NCBI GenBank assembly: GCA_012798145.1
Contig: JAAZNT010000346.1
Coordinates: forward strand, 1-5,228
Direction of reading: 5' to 3'
DNA: 5,228 bases
Source of the DNA: Thermoanaerobaculaceae bacterium
GTDB lineage: Bacteria; Acidobacteriota; UBA4820
In this document: positions 1 to 5,174 of the stretch, one piece after another
How positions within the stretch are numbered: the first letter of the stretch is position 1
How the letters are laid out: the number at the start of each line of letters is the position of its first letter
Notes under the pieces: model-generated
Databases searched by the model: none
Seen by the model: only the letters and a program-made list of their open reading frames with translations
Told to the model about the DNA's origin: nothing
Position numbers and translations under genes: made by a program

Positions 1-1520
1 TCTTGAAGGAATCTTCCGAACTTGTTCAGAGAGTTTATATGGATATTACTCCAACGCCGAAAGCCGAAAAAACAGGGGAAAAAATTCTTGAAGATGGCTT
101 TGCCATTGCAGGGGCAGCGCCCGTTTTTACGCTACAAAAGAAATTTGTGGGCGTCTTATACGGCGGTGTGCTGTTAAATAGGAATTTTGAAATTGTTGAC
201 AAAATCAGAGATACAATTTTTGAATCTGGGGCTCTTTACAAAAGCAAGCCGATAGGGACTGTTACAATTTTTCAAAAAGATGTGAGAATTTCAACAAATG
301 TTTTGAATGAAGATGGTTCAAGGGCAATTTCAACAAAATTGTCCTCAGATGTTGCTGAAACAGTCCTTAAGAACAACAAAGTTTTCAGAGGCAAAGCTTT
401 TGTCGTCAATGACTGGTATCTTTCCGCTTATACTCCCATTGAAGGGGTGGACGGGGAAACAGTGGGAGTTTTGTATGTGGGCGTTCTTGAAAAGCCCTAC
501 AAGGACAGTCTTTTCTGGAGCCTTCTTCTCTTTTTTGCGATCGCTCTTTTAGGTGTATTAATAGTTGGGGTAATCTCTTTCAGGGTGGCGGAAAGAATTT
601 CACGACCTCTCCTTTGTCTTGCCGAAGCGGCAAGAAAACTGGGGGAAGGAGATTACGATGTGAAAGTTGATGTTGGTGAGAGGGAAGATGAAATAGGAAT
701 CCTTTCCAAAGTTTTCAACGATATGGTTGTTGAGTTGAGGGAATCCCATATTGCATTAAAAACTTGGACGGAAGTCCTTGAAGAAAAAGTTGAAGAGAGA
801 ACAAAAGTTTTAAAAACTATGCAGGACCAATTGATTCAAACCGAAAAACTTGCTGGAATAGGAAGACTTGCTGCTGGAGTTGCTCATGAAATAAACAACC
901 CTCTAACAGGAATTTTGACAAACGCCAGTCTGATGTATGACGATGTTCCCGAAGGAGACCCCAAGAAAGCCGACCTGAAAGTAATAGTCGAAGAAACTTT
1001 AAGATGCAGAAAAATTGTTAAAGGGCTTTTGGATTTCGCAAGGCAGTCGCCGCCTCAAAAACAACTTCTCTCTCTAAATGAAGTGATAGAAGATGTTATT
1101 ACTCTTGTGAGGAATCAGGCGAATTTTAGGAATATAAAAATAGTTTTGGAACTTGACCCGCTTATTCCAAAAATTATGGCAGACAAAGACCAAATTAGAC
1201 AGGTTGTTTTAAACATAGTTCTTAACGCTGCGGATGCTATGCCAAATGGAGGCGATTTTACTATTGTGAGCAGGATTATTGACAATTCTTACATAGAACT
1301 TGTTTTTTCTGACACAGGGATAGGAATTTCCGAAGAGGTAAAAGAAAAAATATTTGAACCTTTTGTAACTACTAAAAAAACTGGAACGGGGCTTGGGCTT
1401 TCAATCGCTTACGGAATAATTGAAAGGCATAAAGGAAAAATAAGCGTTGAAAGTCAGTTAGGAAAAGGAACAACATTTAGGATAATATTGCCGGTTGTGA
1501 AAGATGAAAGACAAGCCTAA
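1..1520 (+). CDS. Sensor histidine kinase (Cache-like sensor, HAMP, HisKA, HATPase_c), 5' end cut off by the window
   Basis: This is a membrane two-component kinase that autophosphorylates on His and passes phosphate to a response regulator. The reading frame is open from the first bases (codons in frame with base 3), so the true start, first TM helix and part of the sensor lie upstream; the TTG at 3 is unlikely to be the start. Counting from base 3, residues about 30-165 look like an extracytoplasmic Cache-type domain (FVGVLYGGVLL, then GETVGVLYVGVLEKPY). A TM helix is at about 170-192, HAMP at about 193-246, and a Glu/Lys-rich coiled coil at about 247-280. HisKA has the phospho-acceptor H295 (AHEINNPL). 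HATPase_c shows the N box (N404/N408), G1 (DTGIG, 437-441), F box (IFEPF) and G2 (GTGLGLS). All catalytic motifs are intact. The 3' end overlaps the next gene by 17 nt, which marks the regulator at 1504 as the likely partner. The ligand is unknown; Cache domains often bind small metabolites. Confidence 0.95.
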   Translation, partial: LKESSELVQRVYMDITPTPKAEKTGEKILEDGFAIAGAAPVFTLQKKFVGVLYGGVLLNRNFEIVDKIRDTIFESGALYKSKPIGTVTIFQKDVRISTNVLNEDGSRAISTKLSSDVAETVLKNNKVFRGKAFVVNDWYLSAYTPIEGVDGETVGVLYVGVLEKPYKDSLFWSLLLFFAIALLGVLIVGVISFRVAERISRPLLCLAEAARKLGEGDYDVKVDVGEREDEIGILSKVFNDMVVELRESHIALKTWTEVLEEKVEERTKVLKTMQDQLIQTEKLAGIGRLAAGVAHEINNPLTGILTNASLMYDDVPEGDPKKADLKVIVEETLRCRKIVKGLLDFARQSPPQKQLLSLNEVIEDVITLVRNQANFRNIKIVLELDPLIPKIMADKDQIRQVVLNIVLNAADAMPNGGDFTIVSRIIDNSYIELVFSDTGIGISEEVKEKIFEPFVTTKKTGTGLGLSIAYGIIERHKGKISVESQLGKGTTFRIILPVVKDERQA

Positions 1521-2910
1521 TGTACTTGTAATAGACGATGAACTGAACATCTGCGCTTCTTGCGAGAAAATTCTTGTCAGGCATGGGTGCAAAGTTTTCA
1601 CCTCTTTGAACGGGAAAGAGGGGATAAGAATCCTTGAAACAGAAGATATAGATATTCTTGTTACTGATCTTAAAATGTCAGAGATGGCGGGAATGGAAAT
1701 TCTTGATTATGCAAGAAAACATTTCCCTGAAGTCGTTGCGGTTGTAATAACCGGCTACGCCTCAATCGCTTCAGTTGTTGAAACTATGAAACTTGGGGCT
1801 TTTGACTATCTTCCAAAGCCATTTACTCCAGAAGAATTTATCAATTTAATAGATAAAGCGTGGACGAAAAGAAAAGAGTTAATTGAAAGGAAAAAAGTTT
1901 TTGAAGGCGGGACTTCTTATGAATATGAAGGAATAATTGGAAAAAGCGAAAAAATGAGGGAAGTCTTCCGTTTAATTGAAAAAGTTGCCAAAACCTCTTC
2001 AACAGTTCTGATCATAGGAGAAAGCGGAACGGGAAAAGAACTTGTGGCAAGGGCTATCCACAACAGAAGCGACAGAAAAGAAAAGCCATTTTTTGCAATA
2101 GATTGCGGAACATTATCCCCTGAACTTCTCAAGAGCGAACTTTTTGGCCATATCAAGGGCGCTTTTACGGGGGCAGTATCAAACAAGAAAGGGATTTTTG
2201 ATGTTTCTGACGGAGGGAGTGTATTCCTTGATGAAATCTGCAATGTTGACTTTGAAGTTCAGGGTATGCTGTTAAGGTTCATTCAGGAAAGGGAGTTTAT
2301 TCCTGTTGGCTCCACCGAAGTTAAGAAAGTTGATGTTCGACTAATTTTTGCCACAAACAGAGACCTTTACGAAATGACACAAGAAGGAAAATTCAGAGAA
2401 GACCTTTATTATAGACTTCTCGTTTATCCCATCATTATTCCGCCTTTGCGGGAGAGGACAGAAGATATTCCTCTTATCGCAGGTCACATAATCAAACGGT
2501 TGAGCGAAAAAAGCGAAAAAAAAATCTGCACATTAACCGAATCTGCGATTGAAGTTCTTCAAACTTATGAATGGCGTGGAAATGTTAGAGAACTTGAAAA
2601 CATTCTTGAATGGGCGTTGATAAACTGCGAAGGAGACCAAATTGACGCAAAAGATTTACCCCCCCTCCTTTTCGGTCTATCCGGAACAAAAGCAAAGCCG
2701 GTTCCCAGAACAAACGAAGAGTTTCTTTTAATGAAAAGAAAACTTAAAGATGAGGTTGTATCTGAACTCGAAAAACTTTTTATAAAAAGCGCTCTTGAAA
2801 GAAACAATTACAATATTACCAAAGCAGCCAAAGAAGTGGGGATGCAAAGACAAAACTTCTCCGCATTGGTAAGAAAATACCAACTAAGTTCAAAAGAGAC
2901 CAAAAAATAA
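1504..2910 (+). CDS. Sigma-54-dependent response regulator, NtrC family
   Basis: This is a DNA-binding activator that uses ATP hydrolysis to open sigma-54 RNA polymerase promoters once phosphorylated. It has 468 aa in full NtrC layout. REC (about 5-120) has acidic pair D11/D12, phospho-acceptor D55, T83 and K105. The AAA+ domain (about 143-375) has Walker A GESGTGKE (172-179), the sigma-54-contacting loop GAFTGA (219-224), Walker B VFLDE (240-244), sensor I around ATNRD, arginine-finger region FREDLYYRL (297-305), and sensor II in WRGNVREL (357-364). A Fis-type HTH lies at about 436-461 (NITKAAKEVGMQRQNFSALVRKY). The proline that usually follows DLxM is Ser59 (DLKMSEMAG), a mild deviation. 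The ATG at 1504 is the first possible start after an in-frame TGA at 1498. It overlaps the kinase gene, which suggests translational coupling. The sigma-54 promoter at 3193 is its probable target. Confidence 0.97.
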   Translation: MKDKPNVLVIDDELNICASCEKILVRHGCKVFTSLNGKEGIRILETEDIDILVTDLKMSEMAGMEILDYARKHFPEVVAVVITGYASIASVVETMKLGAFDYLPKPFTPEEFINLIDKAWTKRKELIERKKVFEGGTSYEYEGIIGKSEKMREVFRLIEKVAKTSSTVLIIGESGTGKELVARAIHNRSDRKEKPFFAIDCGTLSPELLKSELFGHIKGAFTGAVSNKKGIFDVSDGGSVFLDEICNVDFEVQGMLLRFIQEREFIPVGSTEVKKVDVRLIFATNRDLYEMTQEGKFREDLYYRLLVYPIIIPPLRERTEDIPLIAGHIIKRLSEKSEKKICTLTESAIEVLQTYEWRGNVRELENILEWALINCEGDQIDAKDLPPLLFGLSGTKAKPVPRTNEEFLLMKRKLKDEVVSELEKLFIKSALERNNYNITKAAKEVGMQRQNFSALVRKYQLSSKETKK

Positions 2911-2911
2911 A

Positions 2912-2933
2912 TCTCTATAAAAAAGAGAATTTT
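2912..2933 (+). terminator. Weak possible terminator hairpin after the regulator gene
   Basis: TCTCT (2912-2916) can pair with AGAGA (2924-2928) around a 7-nt A-rich loop, followed by ATTTTG. The stem is only 5 bp and the U tract is short, so termination would be leaky at best. It sits 2 nt after the stop codon, which is the only reason to list it. Confidence 0.25.
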
Positions 2934-2956
2934 GATAGTGAATATTTTTCTTGTGT

Positions 2957-2979
2957 AGCGAATATGTTTTTTATTCGCT
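2957..2979. promoter_or_regulatory. Inverted repeat AGCGAATA-N7-TATTCGCT, candidate activator site
   Basis: Perfect 8-bp arms (2957-2964 and 2972-2979) are separated by TGTTTTT. No T tract follows, so a protein-binding operator or upstream activator sequence fits better than a terminator. It lies about 215-235 nt upstream of the -24 box, within the usual range for NtrC-family enhancers. The half-site GCGAATATG recurs in inverted form at 3110-3118. Confidence 0.5.
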
Positions 2980-2994
2980 CTGCGTTCTGATTGA

Positions 2995-3014
2995 TGATAA
3001 GTGTAATGTTATCA
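2995..3014. repeat. Inverted repeat TGATAA-N8-TTATCA
   Basis: Perfect 6-bp arms (2995-3000 and 3009-3014) surround GTGTAATG. It could be a protein-binding site. In such AT-rich DNA a 6-bp inverted repeat can also occur by chance. Confidence 0.3.
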
Positions 3015-3097
3015 ATAAGATAAATTGAAATAAGCGCTATTCTAAATGCAATCAAAAGGCGGTTTTGCCAATTTTTGCAATGATGCCGAAGGTAGAA

Positions 3098-3118
3098 GTG
3101 AATATAAAACATATTCGG
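3098..3118. promoter_or_regulatory. Inverted repeat GAATAT-N5-ATATTC, second candidate activator site
   Basis: Arms GAATAT (3100-3105) and ATATTC (3111-3116) flank AAAAC. The right half read on the minus strand is CCGAATATG, nearly identical to GCGAATATG at 2958-2966. The left half GTGAATAT also occurs at 2938-2945. It lies about 75-95 nt upstream of the -24 box. Confidence 0.45.
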
Positions 3119-3192
3119 ATAAAGAAAAAATGAAAAAGTGTAACATATTGAAAATAAAGGAGAAATTGAGAATAGGACAAATTTTGATAGTT

Positions 3193-3208
3193 TGGCATAC
3201 ACTTTGCA
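3193..3208 (+). promoter_or_regulatory. Sigma-54 (-24/-12) promoter for the dual-receiver gene
   Basis: TGGCATACACTTTGCA matches the sigma-54 consensus TGGCAC-G-N4-TTGCA with exact spacing between the invariant GG (3194-3195) and GC (3206-3207). The only departures are in the less conserved positions after TGGCA. Transcription would start near 3219, giving a leader of about 60 nt before the ATG at 3278. An NtrC-class activator is encoded immediately upstream, as such a promoter requires. Confidence 0.82.
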
Positions 3209-3266
3209 TATAAGTATATCTGATGCCAAAAGGCACCAAGATTTAGAGAAAAGAAAGGAAAGAAAG

Positions 3267-3280
3267 AGGTGAATAAAATG
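3267..3280 (+). promoter_or_regulatory. Ribosome binding site that decides the start of the dual-receiver gene
   Basis: AGGTGA (3267-3272), preceded by AAAG, lies 5 nt before ATG 3278. The in-frame GTG at 3269-3271 falls inside this Shine-Dalgarno site and so would lack its own, which favours the ATG. Confidence 0.8.
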
Positions 3281-4438
3281 AATAGCGAAAAAAGAGTTCT
3301 GATAGTAGACGATGAACCAAATGTTCTTGACAGTGTTAGCAAGATTCTTGCAAGAAAAGGATTTGAAACCGTAACATCAAAAAACGGCGAAGAAGCATTA
3401 AAGCAGATAAGACAGGAAAAGTATGATTTAGTAGTTGCTGACCTGATGATGCCAAAGGTTTCGGGAATTGATCTTCTCAAAGCAGTCAAAAATGAAAACA
3501 AAGAAATCGCATTTCTGGTGATAACTGGCTATCCCTCAATAAACACAGCGGTAGAAGCGGTGAAATACGGGGCGGGCGGCTTTCTACCGAAACCATTTAC
3601 ACCAACTGAACTTGAGGAAGCCGTAGAAAAAGCCCTTGGAGGGACTAAAGAATATCAGGCGGTTGACTCGCTTCCCGATTCTGAAAAAATTGATGTTGAT
3701 ATGCCGTTTGATGCAAGAGAAGTTGCCAGAGCCACTTCAAATCAGTATGTTGAGAGTTTGACAAGAACAGATTTGCCTGTAGCGCATACTCAGCCAAAAG
3801 AAGTTGCTGCCGACTATTGCCCTAAAGGACAAAGAAGTTGCAAAAAGTATGCTAAAACAGGAGAGTGCAAGGATGTTTGCCCGTTTATAGCAAAAGCGCA
3901 GAAAAATGTTTCTGCCGCCGCATCCAAGAAATTGTCCAACGACCCAATAGATGTTGATATGCCATTCTCCATTTCGGAAGTTGCAGAATACGCAGGCGAA
4001 GCCTACGCTCTTTCTCTTGGAACATCCGATATGCCTATAGTTGGACACTACCAGAGAGCTGTAAAAGCAATCTCTTCTCCTAAGGTCTTGATAGTGGACG
4101 ACGAAGCGGTTGTTGTCAACAGCGTCAGAAAGACACTTGAAAAGAAAGGATTTGTTGTTGAAGGAGTATTTAACTCAAGAGAAGCGATTGAAAAAGCCAA
4201 AACTTCAAAATTCAACCTCATACTTGTTGATATGAAACTTGGAAATGAAAACGGTCTTGACTTAATCCCTCAACTTAAGAAACTTGCTCCCGAAACATCA
4301 GTCGTTGTTCTTACAGGATTTGCTTCCATTGATTCAGCGGTTGAATCTGTAAGGAGAGGCGCTGACGATTATATGGCAAAACCTTTCACTCCTGAAGAAC
4401 TTTACACTATGACCAATAAAAACCTGAAAGTTGCATAA
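3278..4438 (+). CDS. Dual-receiver response regulator with central cysteine cluster and no classical output domain
   Basis: This 386-aa soluble protein probably acts as a phosphorelay or connector protein; its exact role is unknown. REC1 (about 5-120) has D11/D12, phospho-acceptor D55, T83 and K105. REC2 (about 268-386) has D274/D275, phospho-acceptor D318, T346 and K368. Both look functional. The linker carries two copies of one module, at about 138-170 and 224-257. Each begins IDVDMPF, continues with EVA, Y and SL, and ends in D-(L/M)-P-(V/I). Between them is C181-X6-C188-X8-C197-X3-C201 in a Lys-rich stretch (CKKYAKTGEC), containing all four cysteines of the protein; it could bind Zn or Fe-S or be redox-active. 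No DNA-binding, enzymatic or membrane segment is seen. The gene is monocistronic, with a sigma-54 promoter upstream and a strong terminator after it. The upstream sigma-54 activator probably controls it. I do not recognise the linker module as a named family. Confidence 0.93.
   Translation: MNSEKRVLIVDDEPNVLDSVSKILARKGFETVTSKNGEEALKQIRQEKYDLVVADLMMPKVSGIDLLKAVKNENKEIAFLVITGYPSINTAVEAVKYGAGGFLPKPFTPTELEEAVEKALGGTKEYQAVDSLPDSEKIDVDMPFDAREVARATSNQYVESLTRTDLPVAHTQPKEVAADYCPKGQRSCKKYAKTGECKDVCPFIAKAQKNVSAAASKKLSNDPIDVDMPFSISEVAEYAGEAYALSLGTSDMPIVGHYQRAVKAISSPKVLIVDDEAVVVNSVRKTLEKKGFVVEGVFNSREAIEKAKTSKFNLILVDMKLGNENGLDLIPQLKKLAPETSVVVLTGFASIDSAVESVRRGADDYMAKPFTPEELYTMTNKNLKVA
3689..3787 (+). repeat. 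Internal IDVDMPF module, copy 1
   Basis: This encodes residues about 138-170 of the dual-receiver protein. IDVDMPF, the EVA-A--S--Y---L core and the final D-L-P-V align with copy 2 without gaps. A 14-nt DNA match GATGTTGATATGCC (3692-3705) is shared with 3950-3963. This points to an internal duplication or strong constraint on the motif. Confidence 0.8.
3818..3880 (+). other. Four-cysteine cluster CX6CX8CX3C
   Basis: This encodes C181, C188, C197 and C201 of the dual-receiver protein. The second half (CKKYAKTGEC then C-P-F) loosely recalls the spacing of a CCCH zinc finger, but the final His is missing and the third gap is short. Metal binding or thiol redox sensing is inferred from cysteine clustering only. 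Confidence 0.6.
3947..4048 (+). repeat. Internal IDVDMPF module, copy 2
   Basis: This encodes residues about 224-257. It starts exactly 86 codons after copy 1, on the other side of the cysteine cluster, and runs into REC2. It shares IDVDMPF, EVA, Y, SL and D-(L/M)-P with copy 1. Confidence 0.8.
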
Positions 4439-4456
4439 ATAAACCGATGCTTTTCT

Positions 4457-4491
4457 AAAATCCCCGGAGTTTTCCTCCGGGGATTTTTTTT
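4457..4491 (+). terminator. Strong rho-independent terminator
   Basis: TCCCCGGAG (4461-4469) pairs perfectly with CTCCGGGGA (4475-4483) around a TTTTC loop. The stem can be extended by AAAA/TTTT pairs, and eight T residues follow (4484-4491). It ends the dual-receiver transcript 18 nt after the stop codon. With A tracts on the left arm it may also act weakly in the reverse direction. Confidence 0.95.
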
Positions 4492-4513
4492 ATAAAAAAA
4501 TTGTTAAAAAAGA

Positions 4514-4529
4514 TGAAGGAGTAGCAATG
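4514..4529 (+). promoter_or_regulatory. Ribosome binding site of the CoA-binding protein gene
   Basis: AAGGAG (4516-4521) lies 5 nt before ATG 4527, which fixes the start. No convincing promoter is seen in the short gap between the terminator and this site, so initiation close to the terminator or readthrough must supply the transcript. Confidence 0.8.
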
Positions 4530-4901
4530 ATTTTGCTCAAAGGAAAGAAAATAGCGGTAGTAGGGGTTTCAAACAATGAAAAAAAATTTGGACATAAAAT
4601 CTTCAGAGATCTATTAAAAAACAACTTGGATGTAAAAGCTGTAGGCAGTAAAGGCGGTGTAATATTTGGTGAAAAGATCTATTCAAAATTGAATGAAATA
4701 AAAGAGAAAATAGACATTGTTGTGACTGTTGTTCCTCCAATGGCGACTGAAAAAATTGTAGAAGAATGCATAGAACTTGGAATAAAAGAAATATGGATGC
4801 AGCCCGGCTCGGAATCTCAAAGAGCGATTGAGATGGCAAAAAATGGTGGAATAAAAGTAACATCTCATTTATGTATAATGGTTCAAAGCGGAATCTGGTG
4901 A
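4527..4901 (+). CDS. CoA-binding domain protein (CoA_binding_2, YccU-like)
   Basis: This 124-aa single-domain Rossmann-fold protein resembles the CoA-binding domain of succinyl-CoA synthetase alpha. Family members bind CoA, but their cellular role is poorly known. It starts with GKKIAVVGVSNNEKKFGHKI (residues 6-25), the nucleotide-binding first strand and loop. VVTVVPP (65-71) and the family hallmark IWMQPGSES (89-97) follow. It closes with CIMV (116-119) near the C-terminus, as family members do. It is a little shorter than many relatives (about 135-145 aa). The usual Pro-Asn stretch after the second strand is replaced by VGSKGGVIFG. A good Shine-Dalgarno site precedes the ATG. It is separated from the dual-receiver gene by a strong terminator, so a functional link to the signalling genes is not shown. 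Confidence 0.9.
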   Translation: MILLKGKKIAVVGVSNNEKKFGHKIFRDLLKNNLDVKAVGSKGGVIFGEKIYSKLNEIKEKIDIVVTVVPPMATEKIVEECIELGIKEIWMQPGSESQRAIEMAKNGGIKVTSHLCIMVQSGIW

Positions 4902-4978
4902 AAATTCCTTCTCCACAAGAAAAGTGTCTTGAAAAAGTTTACATCTATGGTAAAGGGGTATTGCATAAAGAAGAATAA
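4898..4978 (+). CDS. Possible 26-codon ORF overlapping the stop of the CoA-binding gene
   Basis: GTG at 4898 overlaps the TGA at 4899-4901 (GTGA junction) and reads 26 codons to TAA at 4976, beginning VKIPSPQEKC. Translational coupling could start it, but the upstream Shine-Dalgarno is weak and its 3' end contains the -35 box of the predicted promoter. No family is recognised. It may be a chance ORF, or the remnant of a longer C-terminus. Confidence 0.15.
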   Translation: MKIPSPQEKCLEKVYIYGKGVLHKEE

Positions 4979-4989
4979 GTCATTATAAT
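4961..4989 (+). promoter_or_regulatory. Sigma-70 type promoter TTGCAT-N17-TATAAT
   Basis: TTGCAT (4961-4966; 4 of 6 consensus bases) is followed by an exact 17-nt spacer and a perfect TATAAT (4984-4989). Transcription would start around 4996, reading into the boxA-bearing leader and out of the window. Confidence 0.75.
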
Positions 4990-5027
4990 ATAACCTTACT
5001 TAAACATTGAAGCCCGAATAGTAAGAT

Positions 5028-5040
5028 TGCTCTTTGAAAA
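5028..5040 (+). promoter_or_regulatory. boxA-like antitermination element
   Basis: TGCTCTTTGAAAA matches the E. coli rrn boxA TGCTCTTTAACAA at 11 of 13 positions. In RNA, boxA is bound by NusB and NusE (S10) and protects long untranslated transcripts from Rho termination. It is known upstream of rRNA operons and of CRISPR arrays. Here it lies about 32 nt downstream of the predicted start site, a natural position for such an element. Confidence 0.65.
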
Positions 5041-5073
5041 GATGGAAAAGGAAAGCAAAAATAAGGAAGAAAA

Positions 5074-5145
5074 ATGCCCCATAAGACGCCGTTTGCGCAA
5101 ACCTCAAAAACCTCAAAAAAGGGGGGGGATTTGCGCAAGATATAA
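5074..5145 (+). CDS. Possible 23-aa ORF in the leader
   Basis: ATG 5074 is preceded by AAGGA at suitable distance and reads 23 residues (MPHKTPFAQTSKT...) to TAA at 5143. It spans the tandem repeat and G run, which are better explained as nucleic-acid features. No family is recognised; probably not a gene, though a leader peptide cannot be excluded. Confidence 0.12.
   Translation: MPHKTPFAQTSKTSKKGGDLRKI
5091..5102. repeat. Palindrome GTTTGCGCAAAC, TTTGCGCAA copy 1
   Basis: This is a perfect 12-bp palindrome. Together with the following CTC its right side (TTTGCGCAAACCTC) mirrors the left side of copy 3 (GAGGTTTGCGCAA). Confidence 0.7.
5101..5118 (+). repeat. Tandem repeat ACCTCAAAA x2
   Basis: Two perfect adjacent 9-bp units (5101-5109 and 5110-5118) are followed by AA and eight G (5121-5128). 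CCTC can pair with the G run, placing it inside the hairpin formed by the flanking TTTGCGCAA copies. Confidence 0.6.
5130..5138. repeat. TTTGCGCAA copy 2
   Basis: The core TTGCGCAA (5131-5138) is an 8-bp palindrome identical to copy 1. Because the arms are palindromic, copy 1 and copy 2 can also pair with each other as a 9-bp stem (5093-5101 with 5130-5138). Confidence 0.7.
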
Positions 5146-5174
5146 CTTATAGATATTAAAGGAGATAAGGGTAT

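Larger units (their letters stand above)
2911..3277. other. 367-nt regulatory intergenic region
   Basis: No credible gene is seen on either strand here; the open frames are short and consist of AT-rich low-complexity translation. The stretch holds a weak hairpin just after the upstream stop, a cluster of GAATAT inverted repeats, a TGATAA/TTATCA inverted repeat, a sigma-54 promoter, and a leader of about 60 nt ending in a good ribosome binding site. The layout (activator sites 75-250 nt upstream of a -24/-12 promoter) is the normal one for NtrC-type control. Confidence 0.75.

Noticed and set aside
3..5. TTG at base 3 as the true start of the kinase
   Set aside because: The frame is already open at the window edge, no ribosome binding site can precede it, and the expected first TM helix and N-terminal part of the sensor are missing.
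3159..3208. TTG-initiated mini-ORF after AAAGGAG near 3158
   Set aside because: It is only about 15 codons long and runs through the sigma-54 promoter, upstream of the predicted transcription start.
3221..3238. Small hairpin TGCC-AAAA-GGCA in the leader of the dual-receiver gene
   Set aside because: The stem is 4 bp, extendable only across a mismatch, with no T tract and no match to a known riboswitch; too weak to call.
3269..3277. GTG at 3269 as the start of the dual-receiver protein
   Set aside because: It lies inside the AGGTGA Shine-Dalgarno that serves ATG 3278 and has no good site of its own.
3052..3501. Minus-strand open frame of 149 codons over the regulatory gap and the start of the dual-receiver gene
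   Set aside because: It overlaps a certain gene, the sigma-54 promoter and the RBS. Its translation is Phe/Ser/Leu-rich low complexity, typical of the reverse of A-rich DNA.
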